This document shows, one piece after another, positions 12,348-20,518 of a DNA stretch of 40,795 bases (its first letter is position 1; each line of letters begins with the position of its first letter). The notes under the pieces were generated by a model. The model was given only the letters and a program-made list of their open reading frames with translations. It was not told where the DNA came from and did no database searches. A program made the position numbers and the translations under genes. Origin of the DNA: Alphaproteobacteria bacterium (GTDB taxonomy: Bacteria; Pseudomonadota; Alphaproteobacteria; Sphingomonadales; Sphingomonadaceae); contig JAUIIG010000024.1 of assembly GCA_030431875.1 (NCBI GenBank), forward strand, positions 1 to 40,795, given 5' to 3'.

Positions 12348-12584
12348 TGATATGCTCCTGGTAAGTGGGAGAATTCGACGAAAAGAGGGAAACCATCCGT
12401 TATGCGGTCAAGACCAACAGAGTGTCAGGCGTTCAAATCCCTCCTTCCTGACCATGCCTCAAACACCATTGTTGCGCGCTGCACAATCGCCGCGTGAAAA
12501 GGTTTCAGACGGAAGCTTTTCCGTGTGACATTTTGGCGACAATTTTGACCGCTGGATGACGGTCGCCGGAGGGGTGGCGCAAGA
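12348..12584 (-). promoter_or_regulatory. Upstream region of the TonB receptor
   Basis: 237 bases between the receptor start and the upstream dioxygenase stop. It includes a perfect small inverted repeat ACGGAA-GCTT-TTCCGT at about 12509-12524, which could be an operator or the end of the upstream transcript (no T-tract follows). The length suggests that the receptor has its own promoter, but I could not identify convincing -35/-10 elements. Confidence 0.35.
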
Positions 12585-13493
12585 TTATTCCCAAAATGCC
12601 ACGCTGCGGCATTCGATACTTTCGCGAGGGTTCGGAGCCGCTATCGAGCCGTCGATGAAGGCCGAATGCGGACAGCGCCAGGTGCGCTCGTGATCGCTGT
12701 CGAAGAACTTGAACAACAGCACGTCGTCGCGCTCCATTCCGGCGAAGTACCACCAGCGGTGCGCCGGATTGTAGGAAAAGATCGTGGCTGCCAGCAGGTC
12801 TTCCTCGCCCGGCACCGGGGCGGTCAGCGCATCGCCTTGCGGGAACTCGTCGACGATCAGCAGGGTATTGTCCTTCTCCTGCCCGCCGAAGCTGGTGCGG
12901 CCATCGCACAGCGCCAGCGGCACGTCCTGCGGCGGCGGCGAGAAGGTGCGCCAGTGGCTGGTGATGAGGAAGCGCTTGAACCCCGGTCCGTCGGGAAAGC
13001 ACTGGGCATAGGTCTGCTCGGCCATGCGCCGGGCCGTGCGCGGTGCGGTGTCGACGTGGGCCTCGCCTGCGGGAGGCTGGAGGCCGCCGCGGTGCTGGTA
13101 GCCCTCCTTCTTGTTGCTCACGTGTTCGCTGAGATCGGCGCTGGTGCGCAGCATCCATCCGCGCGCGGCGCACTTGTCGGCGCCGGTCCAGCGCAGCACG
13201 TCGGCCTCCACCTCGCGTTCATAGACTCGGTCCACCGCCGCGCTGTCATAGAAATCGGTGATCGCGCTGTTGCTCTTGCCGATCATGAACCCGTGAACGT
13301 CGAGCGCAAAGTGATCGCGGATCGGCATGCCGTCACGGATCACCACTTCGTGGTCCGAATAGGTGCCGGTGTTGAGCTCCTCGCCCTGGCTGACATAGCG
13401 CCGCGTCACGAAGTCGCCCTCGTCGACGTAGCGCATCATTGCCCGTACCTGCCGGGCCTCGTCCTCGATCCTGTCTCCTGCCAGGGTGGCCAT
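12585..13493 (-). CDS. CmcJ/NvfI family dioxygenase-like protein
   Basis: A 302-residue member of the CmcJ/NvfI family, which includes the cephamycin C-7 hydroxylase partner CmcJ and the fungal endoperoxide-forming enzyme NvfI, both Fe(II)/2OG-type. Candidate iron ligands are H146-V-D148 in EAHVDTAPRT and H276 in CPHSAF; R290 in NPRESIE would contact 2-oxoglutarate. Other family landmarks are PLALCDGRTS and SYNPAHRWWYFAGMERDDVLLFKFFDS. There is no signal peptide. The gene is divergent from an O-methyltransferase, and a perfect inverted repeat lies between them. A hydroxylase next to a methyltransferase recalls the CmcI/CmcJ hydroxylate-then-methylate pair, though this methyltransferase is of another family. 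The substrate is unknown. Confidence 0.82.
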   Translation of the reverse strand: MATLAGDRIEDEARQVRAMMRYVDEGDFVTRRYVSQGEELNTGTYSDHEVVIRDGMPIRDHFALDVHGFMIGKSNSAITDFYDSAAVDRVYEREVEADVLRWTGADKCAARGWMLRTSADLSEHVSNKKEGYQHRGGLQPPAGEAHVDTAPRTARRMAEQTYAQCFPDGPGFKRFLITSHWRTFSPPPQDVPLALCDGRTSFGGQEKDNTLLIVDEFPQGDALTAPVPGEEDLLAATIFSYNPAHRWWYFAGMERDDVLLFKFFDSDHERTWRCPHSAFIDGSIAAPNPRESIECRSVAFWE

Positions 13494-13515
13494 GGTTTCC
13501 TCTTCCCGTCGTTCC

Positions 13516-13533
13516 TAACGATCGTTATCGTTA
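13516..13533. promoter_or_regulatory. Palindromic operator-like site, TetR style
   Basis: The 18-base sequence TAACGATCGTTATCGTTA is a perfect inverted repeat: TAACGAT, four-base spacer, ATCGTTA. It sits in the 109-base gap between the divergent dioxygenase and methyltransferase start codons, where one bound repressor could control both. The size and symmetry fit TetR-family operators. No TetR-type gene is in the window, so the regulator would act in trans. Confidence 0.6.
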
Positions 13534-13602
13534 TGCCACGACGGACTGTTGAGCGGCAAGGCTTTCGCTATAGATGTCGCCAGAGAGAACGAGGGGAGAC
13601 AT

Positions 13603-14625
13603 ATGGGACCGTTACCGCCGGGCACGGACGACCGCGCCATCTGGGATATCTGGCAATCGCAGTTCACCCTGCCCGCCGTCACCGTGGCGGACGAACTGGG
13701 CCTGTTCCGGGTGATCGGCAACCAAGCGCTCGACACTGACGCGCTGGCCGCGGAGCTGGCAGTCGATGCCCGCGCGCTGGGCGTACTGCTGGGGGCACTG
13801 GCCGCGCTCAACGTGGTGGAGCGGCGCGACGGGCGCTGGTCCGCCACGCCGCAGGCGCGCATGTGGCTGCATCCCGATGCCGAGGGGTACTGGGGCGGCT
13901 TCCTGTTCCGCTTCCGCGAGACAATCCCGCTGCATGCCCAGCTGCTGGCGATGGTCCGCACCGGCAAGCGACCCGAGAACCTGGTGGCGGGCGGCCCCGA
14001 GTGGGAGCGCGGCACCATGACCGCCGAAGTCGCCAAGCGCATTTCCGACTTCATGCACGCGCACTCGATGGGCCCTGCCCGCGGCGCTGCCGTGCAGCCC
14101 GAATTCGCAGAGGTCCGCTCGCTGCTCGACGTCGGTTGCGGCTCGGGCGTTTACGGGATCGAGATGGCGCGGGCCAACCCGGCGATGGAAGTGACCCTGC
14201 TCGACCTCAAGGAAATGGTGGTCGAGGCCGGCAAGCATGTCGAAGCCGCCGGGCTGACCGGACGGGTATCGACCTGCGGGCTCAACATGTTCGAGCAGGA
14301 CTGGCCGGAGGGCCACGACGCGCACTGGTTCGCCAATATCTTCCACGACTGGTCGGAAGAGACCAACGCCCTGCTCGCCGAGAAATCCTACAAGGCGCTG
14401 GCGCCGGGCGGGCGCATTTTCCTGCACGAGATCCTGATGGACGACGACGGCCAGGGCCCGTGGCAGGCCGCCAGCTTCAGCCTGATGATGCTGATGGGCA
14501 CGCTGGGCAAGCAGTACACCCTGCCCGAATTCCGCGAGATGCTGGAAGCCGCCGGGTTCGAGGACGTGCGCGCCTGCCGCAGCGGCGGGGGGTATTATTC
14601 GCTGGTCTTGGCCCGCAAACCCTAG
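13603..14625 (+). CDS. O-methyltransferase, dimerising Methyltransf_2 type
   Basis: A 340-residue SAM-dependent methyltransferase of the plant-COMT/bacterial small-molecule type. An N-terminal winged-helix dimerisation domain (ELGLFRVIG, ALAAELAVDARALGVLLGAL, WSATPQARMWL) precedes the catalytic domain with motif I SLLDVGCGSGVYG (about 173-185). The catalytic-base region is NIFHDWSEE (about 245-253), where the HDW triad is typical of O-methyltransferases. The likely product is a methylated hydroxy group on a small aromatic or polyketide-like molecule; the exact substrate is unknown. The ATG at 13603 is preceded by GAGGGGAG. A TTG in frame at 13549 is too far from any ribosome site and would run through the promoter. 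A possible promoter is TGTTGA-16-TATAGA upstream. Confidence 0.87.
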   Translation: MGPLPPGTDDRAIWDIWQSQFTLPAVTVADELGLFRVIGNQALDTDALAAELAVDARALGVLLGALAALNVVERRDGRWSATPQARMWLHPDAEGYWGGFLFRFRETIPLHAQLLAMVRTGKRPENLVAGGPEWERGTMTAEVAKRISDFMHAHSMGPARGAAVQPEFAEVRSLLDVGCGSGVYGIEMARANPAMEVTLLDLKEMVVEAGKHVEAAGLTGRVSTCGLNMFEQDWPEGHDAHWFANIFHDWSEETNALLAEKSYKALAPGGRIFLHEILMDDDGQGPWQAASFSLMMLMGTLGKQYTLPEFREMLEAAGFEDVRACRSGGGYYSLVLARKP

Positions 14626-14884
14626 TTTGTCTTGCGAGGCCGCCTCCGCGGCCTCGTCCTCGGTGCTATTCGCTCCGCCCTTCGGGCTGCGCGGCACCTG
14701 CGGTCGCGCGGTCGCGCTCGGTCGGTCGCTAGGCGCGACCGAGATCAGCACCAAATGGCCAGCTCGCACCGGGAACGGTCACGATAGTGACCGCAAGGGC
14801 GACCGCCCGCCCGCAGCGGGCGCGTAGCGAAGCGAAGCGCGTCTAGCGAGGACGCGCCCACGGAGGTGGGCGCATAAGACAAAC
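14625..14884. repeat. Multi-hairpin intergenic element with terminal inverted repeats
   Basis: This fills the 306-base gap after the methyltransferase. Its ends are inverted copies: GTTTGTCTT at 14625-14633 and AAGACAAAC at 14876-14884. Similarity continues inward over about 35 bases to GTCCTCG on each side. Each end carries its own perfect hairpin (GAGGCCGC-CTCC-GCGGCCTC left, GCGCCCAC-GGAG-GTGGGCGC right), with different stems but matching loop, as if compensated. Inside are more perfect hairpins, including CTCGGTCG/CGACCGAG and CGGTCAC-GATA-GTGACCG. There is no coding capacity. It resembles a MITE-like or BIME-like dispersed repeat; copy number cannot be judged from one window. Confidence 0.7.
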
Positions 14885-14931
14885 AATCCAACCTTTCCTA
14901 CAGCCTCCCGCCCCCGCCATGGCCTCGCGCC

Positions 14932-15798
14932 ATGTCGACCAAGCCCAAGCGCAAGCTCCCCGCCTTCCTCCCCGTCCCGCGCAAGTGCCAGCGGCACGAC
15001 GGGTGGACGCCCGAGCGCCAGCAGCTCTTTATCGAGGCGCTGGCCGATTACGGCTCCGTCCGCGCCGCCGCCAATGCCGTGGGGATGACGCCCGAGGGCG
15101 CCTACCACCTGCGCCGCCACCCCGATGCCGACAGCTTCCGCAAGGCGTGGGAGGCCGCACTCGACCTTGGCGTCCAGCGGATCGAGGACGTGGCGATGGA
15201 CCGCGCGCTCAACGGCATCCAGGTGCCGGTCTATTCCTATGGCAAGCTGGTCGGCACGCGCACGATCTATAACGACCGGCTGCTGATGTTCATGCTGCGC
15301 AACCGCGCGCCGGATCGGTTTACGGATGGCGCCGCGCGCGGCCTCAACGCGGTGGACAAGCAGTCGCTGGCCAAGCTGAAGAAGGAATGGCGCAAGGACT
15401 GGGAACGCGAACGCGCCCTCACCCGCAAGGATCGGAGCAAGGAGGTGCTCGCCAGCCTCAACGCGAAGCTCGACAAGGCGCACAAGCACAAGGTGCTGGC
15501 GATGAGCCCCCGCACCCGCGCGGCCTGGGACGAGTACCAGCGCCTCGACGCCGAGGACAAGGCGGCGGGCTACGCCTGGTACGAGGATCCCGAGCACCCC
15601 GAATACCAGGCGCTGAAAGGCGGCGCGAAGGCCGGGGACGCCGAATGGCAGGAAGGCCCGCGCGGCCCGAGCGAGGAGATGAAGAAGGTGCTGGAACGGA
15701 AGGGAAGAATGCCGCCCCCGGACGACGGCTGGGAAGTGGTCGACTACGAGGAGGAATATGGCGGCGGCGCGGGAGGCGGAGATGGCGGAACGGACTAG
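14932..15798 (+). CDS. Helix-turn-helix protein, terminase-small-subunit-like N terminus
   Basis: A 288-residue cytoplasmic protein that I recognise only in part. Residues 25-60 (WTPERQQLFIEALADYGSVR, AAANAVGMTPEGAYHLRRHP) form a homeodomain-like helix-turn-helix as in phage terminase small subunits. The next segment (DRALNGIQVPVYSYGKLVGT, then NDRLLMFMLRNRAPDRF) also looks terminase-small-like. The middle is Lys/Arg/Glu-rich and helical. The C terminus is acidic and glycine-rich, ending in GGGAGGGDGGTD, probably disordered. No phage genes surround it, so it is a stand-alone DNA-binding protein or a domesticated remnant. The next small ORF starts inside its 3' end. It is bracketed by two different families of palindromic repeats, which suggests a mobile or repeat-associated unit. 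Confidence 0.7.
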   Translation: MSTKPKRKLPAFLPVPRKCQRHDGWTPERQQLFIEALADYGSVRAAANAVGMTPEGAYHLRRHPDADSFRKAWEAALDLGVQRIEDVAMDRALNGIQVPVYSYGKLVGTRTIYNDRLLMFMLRNRAPDRFTDGAARGLNAVDKQSLAKLKKEWRKDWERERALTRKDRSKEVLASLNAKLDKAHKHKVLAMSPRTRAAWDEYQRLDAEDKAAGYAWYEDPEHPEYQALKGGAKAGDAEWQEGPRGPSEEMKKVLERKGRMPPPDDGWEVVDYEEEYGGGAGGGDGGTD

Positions 15799-15928
15799 GC
15801 CCGGTCAGCTGCGGCGGATGCAGGGGCGGGATTTTCTGAAGGCTGGCGGGGTGGAGAAATTGTGGCCGGAGGGGGTTCGTGTGGGAGAGGCCCTTGAGGC
15901 GCAAAGCTCGCAGTCTTGGCGCAAGTAA
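15782..15928 (+). CDS. Small basic protein of 48 residues, hypothetical
   Basis: An ATG at 15782 overlaps the end of the helix-turn-helix gene by 17 bases and runs 48 codons to a TAA at 15926-15928. It ends one base before the first copy of the palindrome pair. The product starts MAERTRPGQLRRMQGRDFLK and contains VEKLWPEGVRVGEALEA. It is Arg-rich with a plausible helix and is read in a frame different from its neighbour. The overlap and the exact fit between gene and repeat argue for a translated partner, but no homolog is recognised and chance is possible in this GC-rich DNA. Confidence 0.42.
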   Translation: MAERTRPGQLRRMQGRDFLKAGGVEKLWPEGVRVGEALEAQSSQSWRK

Positions 15929-15929
15929 T

Positions 15930-16058
15930 CCCCTCCCGCCTGCGGGAGGGGCAGCGAGACTTGGAGAGCCGAAGGCGAACCTAGTCGCAGCGGGGTGGGC
16001 CTGTTCGACCCAGCGCTATCGCGCGCCCACCCCCAACCCCTCCCGCAGGCGGGAGGGG
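15930..16058. repeat. Pair of inverted 22-base GC palindromes
   Basis: Two 22-base units, at 15930-15951 and 16037-16058, are exact reverse complements of each other. Each is itself a near-perfect palindrome of the form CCCCTCCCGC-NN-GCGGGAGGGG. Between them are GTGGGC (about 15996-16001) and GCCCAC (about 16025-16030), giving a second inner inverted repeat. The whole is a 129-base foldback, like REP/BIME elements. It lies directly after the HNH gene stop, where it could also act as a terminator or mRNA-end stabiliser. Confidence 0.75.
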
Positions 16059-16061
16059 AGC

Positions 16062-16958
16062 TTAGGCGTCGAACCTGTGAAACTCTCGATGCCAGCGGAG
16101 AAATTCGGGGTGTGGACGGTGCGATGGTAGCTCCGGTTCTTTCAGCCTTCGCGTGGGATTGATCACGGCCTCCACGCTTTCTCGGTCGTTCACTTTGCGA
16201 TGAATGATAATGTCGAGATCATCTGAAACGCCAATAAGCCCGCGATCAAACATCCAATGTGCCGTCCCCGACAGGGCAAGACCATTGCGCACGCTGTCTG
16301 GCCCACCATGCTCAACGGGGCGAATATGCGCAGCCTGCGCTTCCAAACGACCGCCACCATTGACCAGCTTGAAACCTGTTACGGCGCACCGTCCGTCATA
16401 GGCATGCATCACCGCCCGCCGGAAAGCTCGGTCGCGAAAGGGCTTCGAGACCAAAGATTGCACAATGGGACGCTCGATTTCGAACGGCATCTGCTGCTCA
16501 CGAACACGATTGTCCTCGACAACCTCGTCATCGCTGCGAGGCAAAAAGTCTTCATCCGGCAGGCCGAGCGAAATGATGCGCGCGAAGTCGGAAGGCGATA
16601 GCGGGCGGACGGCGGCTTGAGCGCGACCAGATACCTTGCCTTCCTCATTGAGGACCCCACGCTCAACCTGTTCACCATTCACGATGTGCGGGACAGTCGG
16701 CTCGAAAGGCAGATAGCTGCCTCTCTCAATGATCGCGTGATAGTGGTCTGCCTTATCGGGATCGGGGACAATATCCTCGACCTTCGCAACAGCAAAGAAG
16801 CCCTTGGACTGAGGGATTTTCACCGGCTCACGATAGACAATCCAGTCGCCGATCATCTGCTGGGCGCGGCTGAGATAGATTTTCGGAAACTGGTAACGCA
16901 CCTCAGGAATGTCGTCGTAAATCGACTCATCCTTGTGCATGAAGACGCCGAAGGTCAC
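16062..16958 (-). CDS. HNH endonuclease with EVE/PUA-like N-terminal domain
   Basis: A 298-residue nuclease. Residues 1 to about 130 (DESIYDDIPEVRYQFP, GDWIVYREP, HYHAIIERGSYLPFEPTVPH) resemble an EVE/PUA-superfamily domain, a fold that can read modified bases. Residues 185-245 are an HNH_2-type catalytic domain: CAVTG at 191, AAHIRP with H211, VRNGLAL with N225, and AHWMFDRGL with H234. All expected HNH residues are present. Known enzymes with a base-reader plus HNH layout cut DNA carrying modified cytosines, so a modification-dependent restriction role is the best inference. The start is a GTG at 16956-16958, giving the conserved MTFGVF opening. It is 28 bases downstream of the preceding gene and probably the last gene of a three-gene operon. 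Base composition is lower in GC than the core genes. Confidence 0.82.
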   Translation of the reverse strand: MTFGVFMHKDESIYDDIPEVRYQFPKIYLSRAQQMIGDWIVYREPVKIPQSKGFFAVAKVEDIVPDPDKADHYHAIIERGSYLPFEPTVPHIVNGEQVERGVLNEEGKVSGRAQAAVRPLSPSDFARIISLGLPDEDFLPRSDDEVVEDNRVREQQMPFEIERPIVQSLVSKPFRDRAFRRAVMHAYDGRCAVTGFKLVNGGGRLEAQAAHIRPVEHGGPDSVRNGLALSGTAHWMFDRGLIGVSDDLDIIIHRKVNDRESVEAVINPTRRLKEPELPSHRPHPEFLRWHREFHRFDA

Positions 16959-16986
16959 CTTCCGAACTCATTTGAAGCCATACTAG

Positions 16987-17928
16987 TCACAGGGCGACAA
17001 GATCTATCAAAAGGTAAGTAGTCGTGGAGTGGCGCCCATCTGGATGATGCAGGATCTTGCTTCTGATGGTCGCTCTCCATTGCCCGCCGGCGATCATTCC
17101 CTCTCGATCAATTCTTTCAAGGTAATCTGCGCTCAGCGTAGGTGCCACCCTTCCTTGAAGAACCTCTCCATTGTCATTTCGTCTGAAATCGAATCTTCGC
17201 TGGACAGGCACCAAGCCAAGCAACTCGCCCTCTACAATTTGCTCATCTTCTTCGATGTCGACCTTGGAAACTCGTTCGAAAGCACGCTGAACGCTTTCTT
17301 TGTCCAATCGTAATTCTCTTTTTTCCTCCGCGACCTTCAATGTTGAATCGGCCTTATGCAAATGCCCTACGAACCTCTTCAACGATTGAAATACTCTTGC
17401 ATCAAGTTCTTGGAGCCGTGCCTCAAACGCAACGCCGCTGGTTGCCGCCACATCCTCCAATAATTCAGTTATTGATCTGACCGCTTGGTGCGCCGGTGTT
17501 TCGAACATGCCGAGCTGTTCGGAGTTATCTTCTTCCAAAACAAACCCGAAAGACCCATGCACCAGTCCGGTGATAGTCATTTGTGACTGCCGATGTATTT
17601 GATCAGGCAGGCGTCCACGTTCAGCCATCCCGCCTTCGCTCATAGCAACATGCTTTGCTATAAGCTCCTGATAATCAAGCAATGCCTTTCCGGCAAAATC
17701 GGCTTCAATTGCTGACGATCCCCTGACAGCGGCGCCGTCGAAGACCAATGCGACATTAGCCGTCTTACTCTCCCGACCTTCTACCGCTGCCAGTTCTGCC
17801 TCTAAATTGTTGAGGCGCCTGCGAAGAGATCGCGAACCCAGCGGATCGCGATCTCCAGAGTTCGCCAATAGCTCTCGGAGCGATGCTATTTCGCCGCGAA
17901 GCGCATCCAGATGAACCTTCGTCACCAT
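16987..17928 (-). CDS. Conserved protein of unknown function with GSFGFVLEE motif
   Basis: A 313-residue soluble protein that I cannot assign to a characterised family. Residues 5-52 are predicted coiled coil (DALRGEIASLRELLANS, RRRLNNLEAELAAVEGRE). A compact domain follows with FDGAAVRGSSAIEADFAGKA (64-82) and the striking glycine/aromatic motif GSFGFVLEE (125-133). A helical middle part comes next, then a C-terminal beta-rich part (EIVEGELLGLVPVQRRFDFR-like, then LIDLVAL). No nuclease, ATPase or membrane signature is seen. Its ATG overlaps the end of the nucleotidyltransferase gene by 7 bases, so the two are translationally coupled and probably form a functional pair. The HNH gene follows after 28 bases. 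Codon use and AT content differ from flanking core genes. Confidence 0.72.
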   Translation of the reverse strand: MVTKVHLDALRGEIASLRELLANSGDRDPLGSRSLRRRLNNLEAELAAVEGRESKTANVALVFDGAAVRGSSAIEADFAGKALLDYQELIAKHVAMSEGGMAERGRLPDQIHRQSQMTITGLVHGSFGFVLEEDNSEQLGMFETPAHQAVRSITELLEDVAATSGVAFEARLQELDARVFQSLKRFVGHLHKADSTLKVAEEKRELRLDKESVQRAFERVSKVDIEEDEQIVEGELLGLVPVQRRFDFRRNDNGEVLQGRVAPTLSADYLERIDREGMIAGGQWRATIRSKILHHPDGRHSTTTYLLIDLVAL

Positions 17929-18503
17929 GCTGCTTCGATCTCCTCTAAGGCGATCATGGCCGCGTCATCGTCGGACTGCAAATCGATTTGCAGCATGCCC
18001 TTCCATCGGAACGTTTCTCTTTGGTGGCTAAAGAGTCCAAACCAGTAGGCTGTTTGTTGAGAAACGAGGTCAGGAGATATGTTTAAATCAATGAAGTAGG
18101 CGTCGCATAGAAACTCCGCCTTACAATAAGCTTGGTCTAGAAGTGTGTCCCCATGCAGATCGACAAACGCAGCCCAATCAGCCTCCTCCGAGTTAGCTTC
18201 AGGGCGTCGAAGAACCGAGACGACGTCTACGTCACTTGGAGGTCGCCCCTTAACCACTTCACATCTTTCAACGAAGCTTCCATCGATCCACTGAAATCCT
18301 GACTGAAAGCCAATATCCCGAATTTCATCTCGAAATCGCTTAAAGCCCCGCAAAATTTGCACTCGCTCGGCAGAAGTCGCGAACTTGCGCGCAAATTCGC
18401 TCATCGTGGTTCGATAAGGCGACCTAGGAGCAAACGCACCAACAGCATCGCCATCGAGGAACGGAGGCAAGACATTACCAAGGCCGAAATCTGGAATTGG
18501 CAA
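17922..18503 (-). CDS. Nucleotidyltransferase-fold protein, DUF6932-like
   Basis: A 193-residue protein with the signature of the polymerase-beta-type nucleotidyltransferases: DGSFVER (G75, S76), then SDVDVVSVL (D91, D93) after a 14-residue spacer. A third acidic residue sits at the end of a later strand (YFIDLN, D139). The complete triad implies it can bind metal and transfer a nucleotide. It matches the style of the DUF6932 family, whose activity I do not know. The start is TTG at 18501-18503 with GGGGGAT upstream; no ATG lies near. It is the first gene of the operon with the GSFGFVLEE protein (7-base overlap) and the HNH nuclease. Other possibilities are an antitoxin-like MNT protein or a second-messenger synthase; the short length favours the former. 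Confidence 0.72.
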   Translation of the reverse strand: MPIPDFGLGNVLPPFLDGDAVGAFAPRSPYRTTMSEFARKFATSAERVQILRGFKRFRDEIRDIGFQSGFQWIDGSFVERCEVVKGRPPSDVDVVSVLRRPEANSEEADWAAFVDLHGDTLLDQAYCKAEFLCDAYFIDLNISPDLVSQQTAYWFGLFSHQRETFRWKGMLQIDLQSDDDAAMIALEEIEAAW

Positions 18504-18554
18504 GTCTATCCCCCAAGCTTCGCAAAAGCCGAATAAATGATAGCGCGAAAACTT

Positions 18555-18596
18555 TGAAGATAAAGAAAAAATAGAAGCGAGGCTTTGCCGCGATTG
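18555..18596 (-). terminator. Possible lepA terminator
   Basis: Downstream of lepA the minus strand reads CGCGGCAAAGCCTCG, a short imperfect stem, followed by CTTCTATTTTTTC. An 8-base inverted repeat (TTGCCGCG at 18585-18592, CGCGGCAA at 18629-18636) may extend the fold. The stem is weak, so termination is only plausible. Confidence 0.35.
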
Positions 18597-18639
18597 ACCC
18601 TATTCGCATTGTCGCAACAACGCCACTACGCGGCAATCA

Positions 18640-20457
<1,818 letters not shown>

Positions 20458-20518
20458 CCCGCGCCTTTAGCGGGGCGATAACCGACTGTCAGCAGACTTT
20501 GCGCACGGGGCGTTTCGA

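Noticed and set aside
9603-12350. A 915-codon open frame antisense to the TonB receptor
   Set aside because: It is the mirror frame of a GC-rich gene with strong third-position bias. The product is an Arg/Val/Asp-rich low-complexity sequence with no domain signatures and no ribosome site.
12429-12446. GTTCAAATCCC, another T-arm-like string
   Set aside because: No cloverleaf can be built around it; it is part of the TonB receptor upstream region.
14932-15798. Prophage remnant
   Set aside because: Only a terminase-small-like helix-turn-helix is seen; no large terminase, portal, capsid or integrase gene is in the window.
14625-16058. CRISPR array or integron-like cassette
   Set aside because: The repeats are inverted, not regularly spaced direct repeats, and no cas or integrase gene is present.
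16987-17928. Possible HEPN motifs (R-x5-H strings such as RLPDQIH and RFVGHLH) in the nucleotidyltransferase partner
   Set aside because: The strings lack the usual HEPN helix context and polar residue after the Arg, and the protein has a coiled coil and beta-rich parts that do not fit a HEPN toxin.
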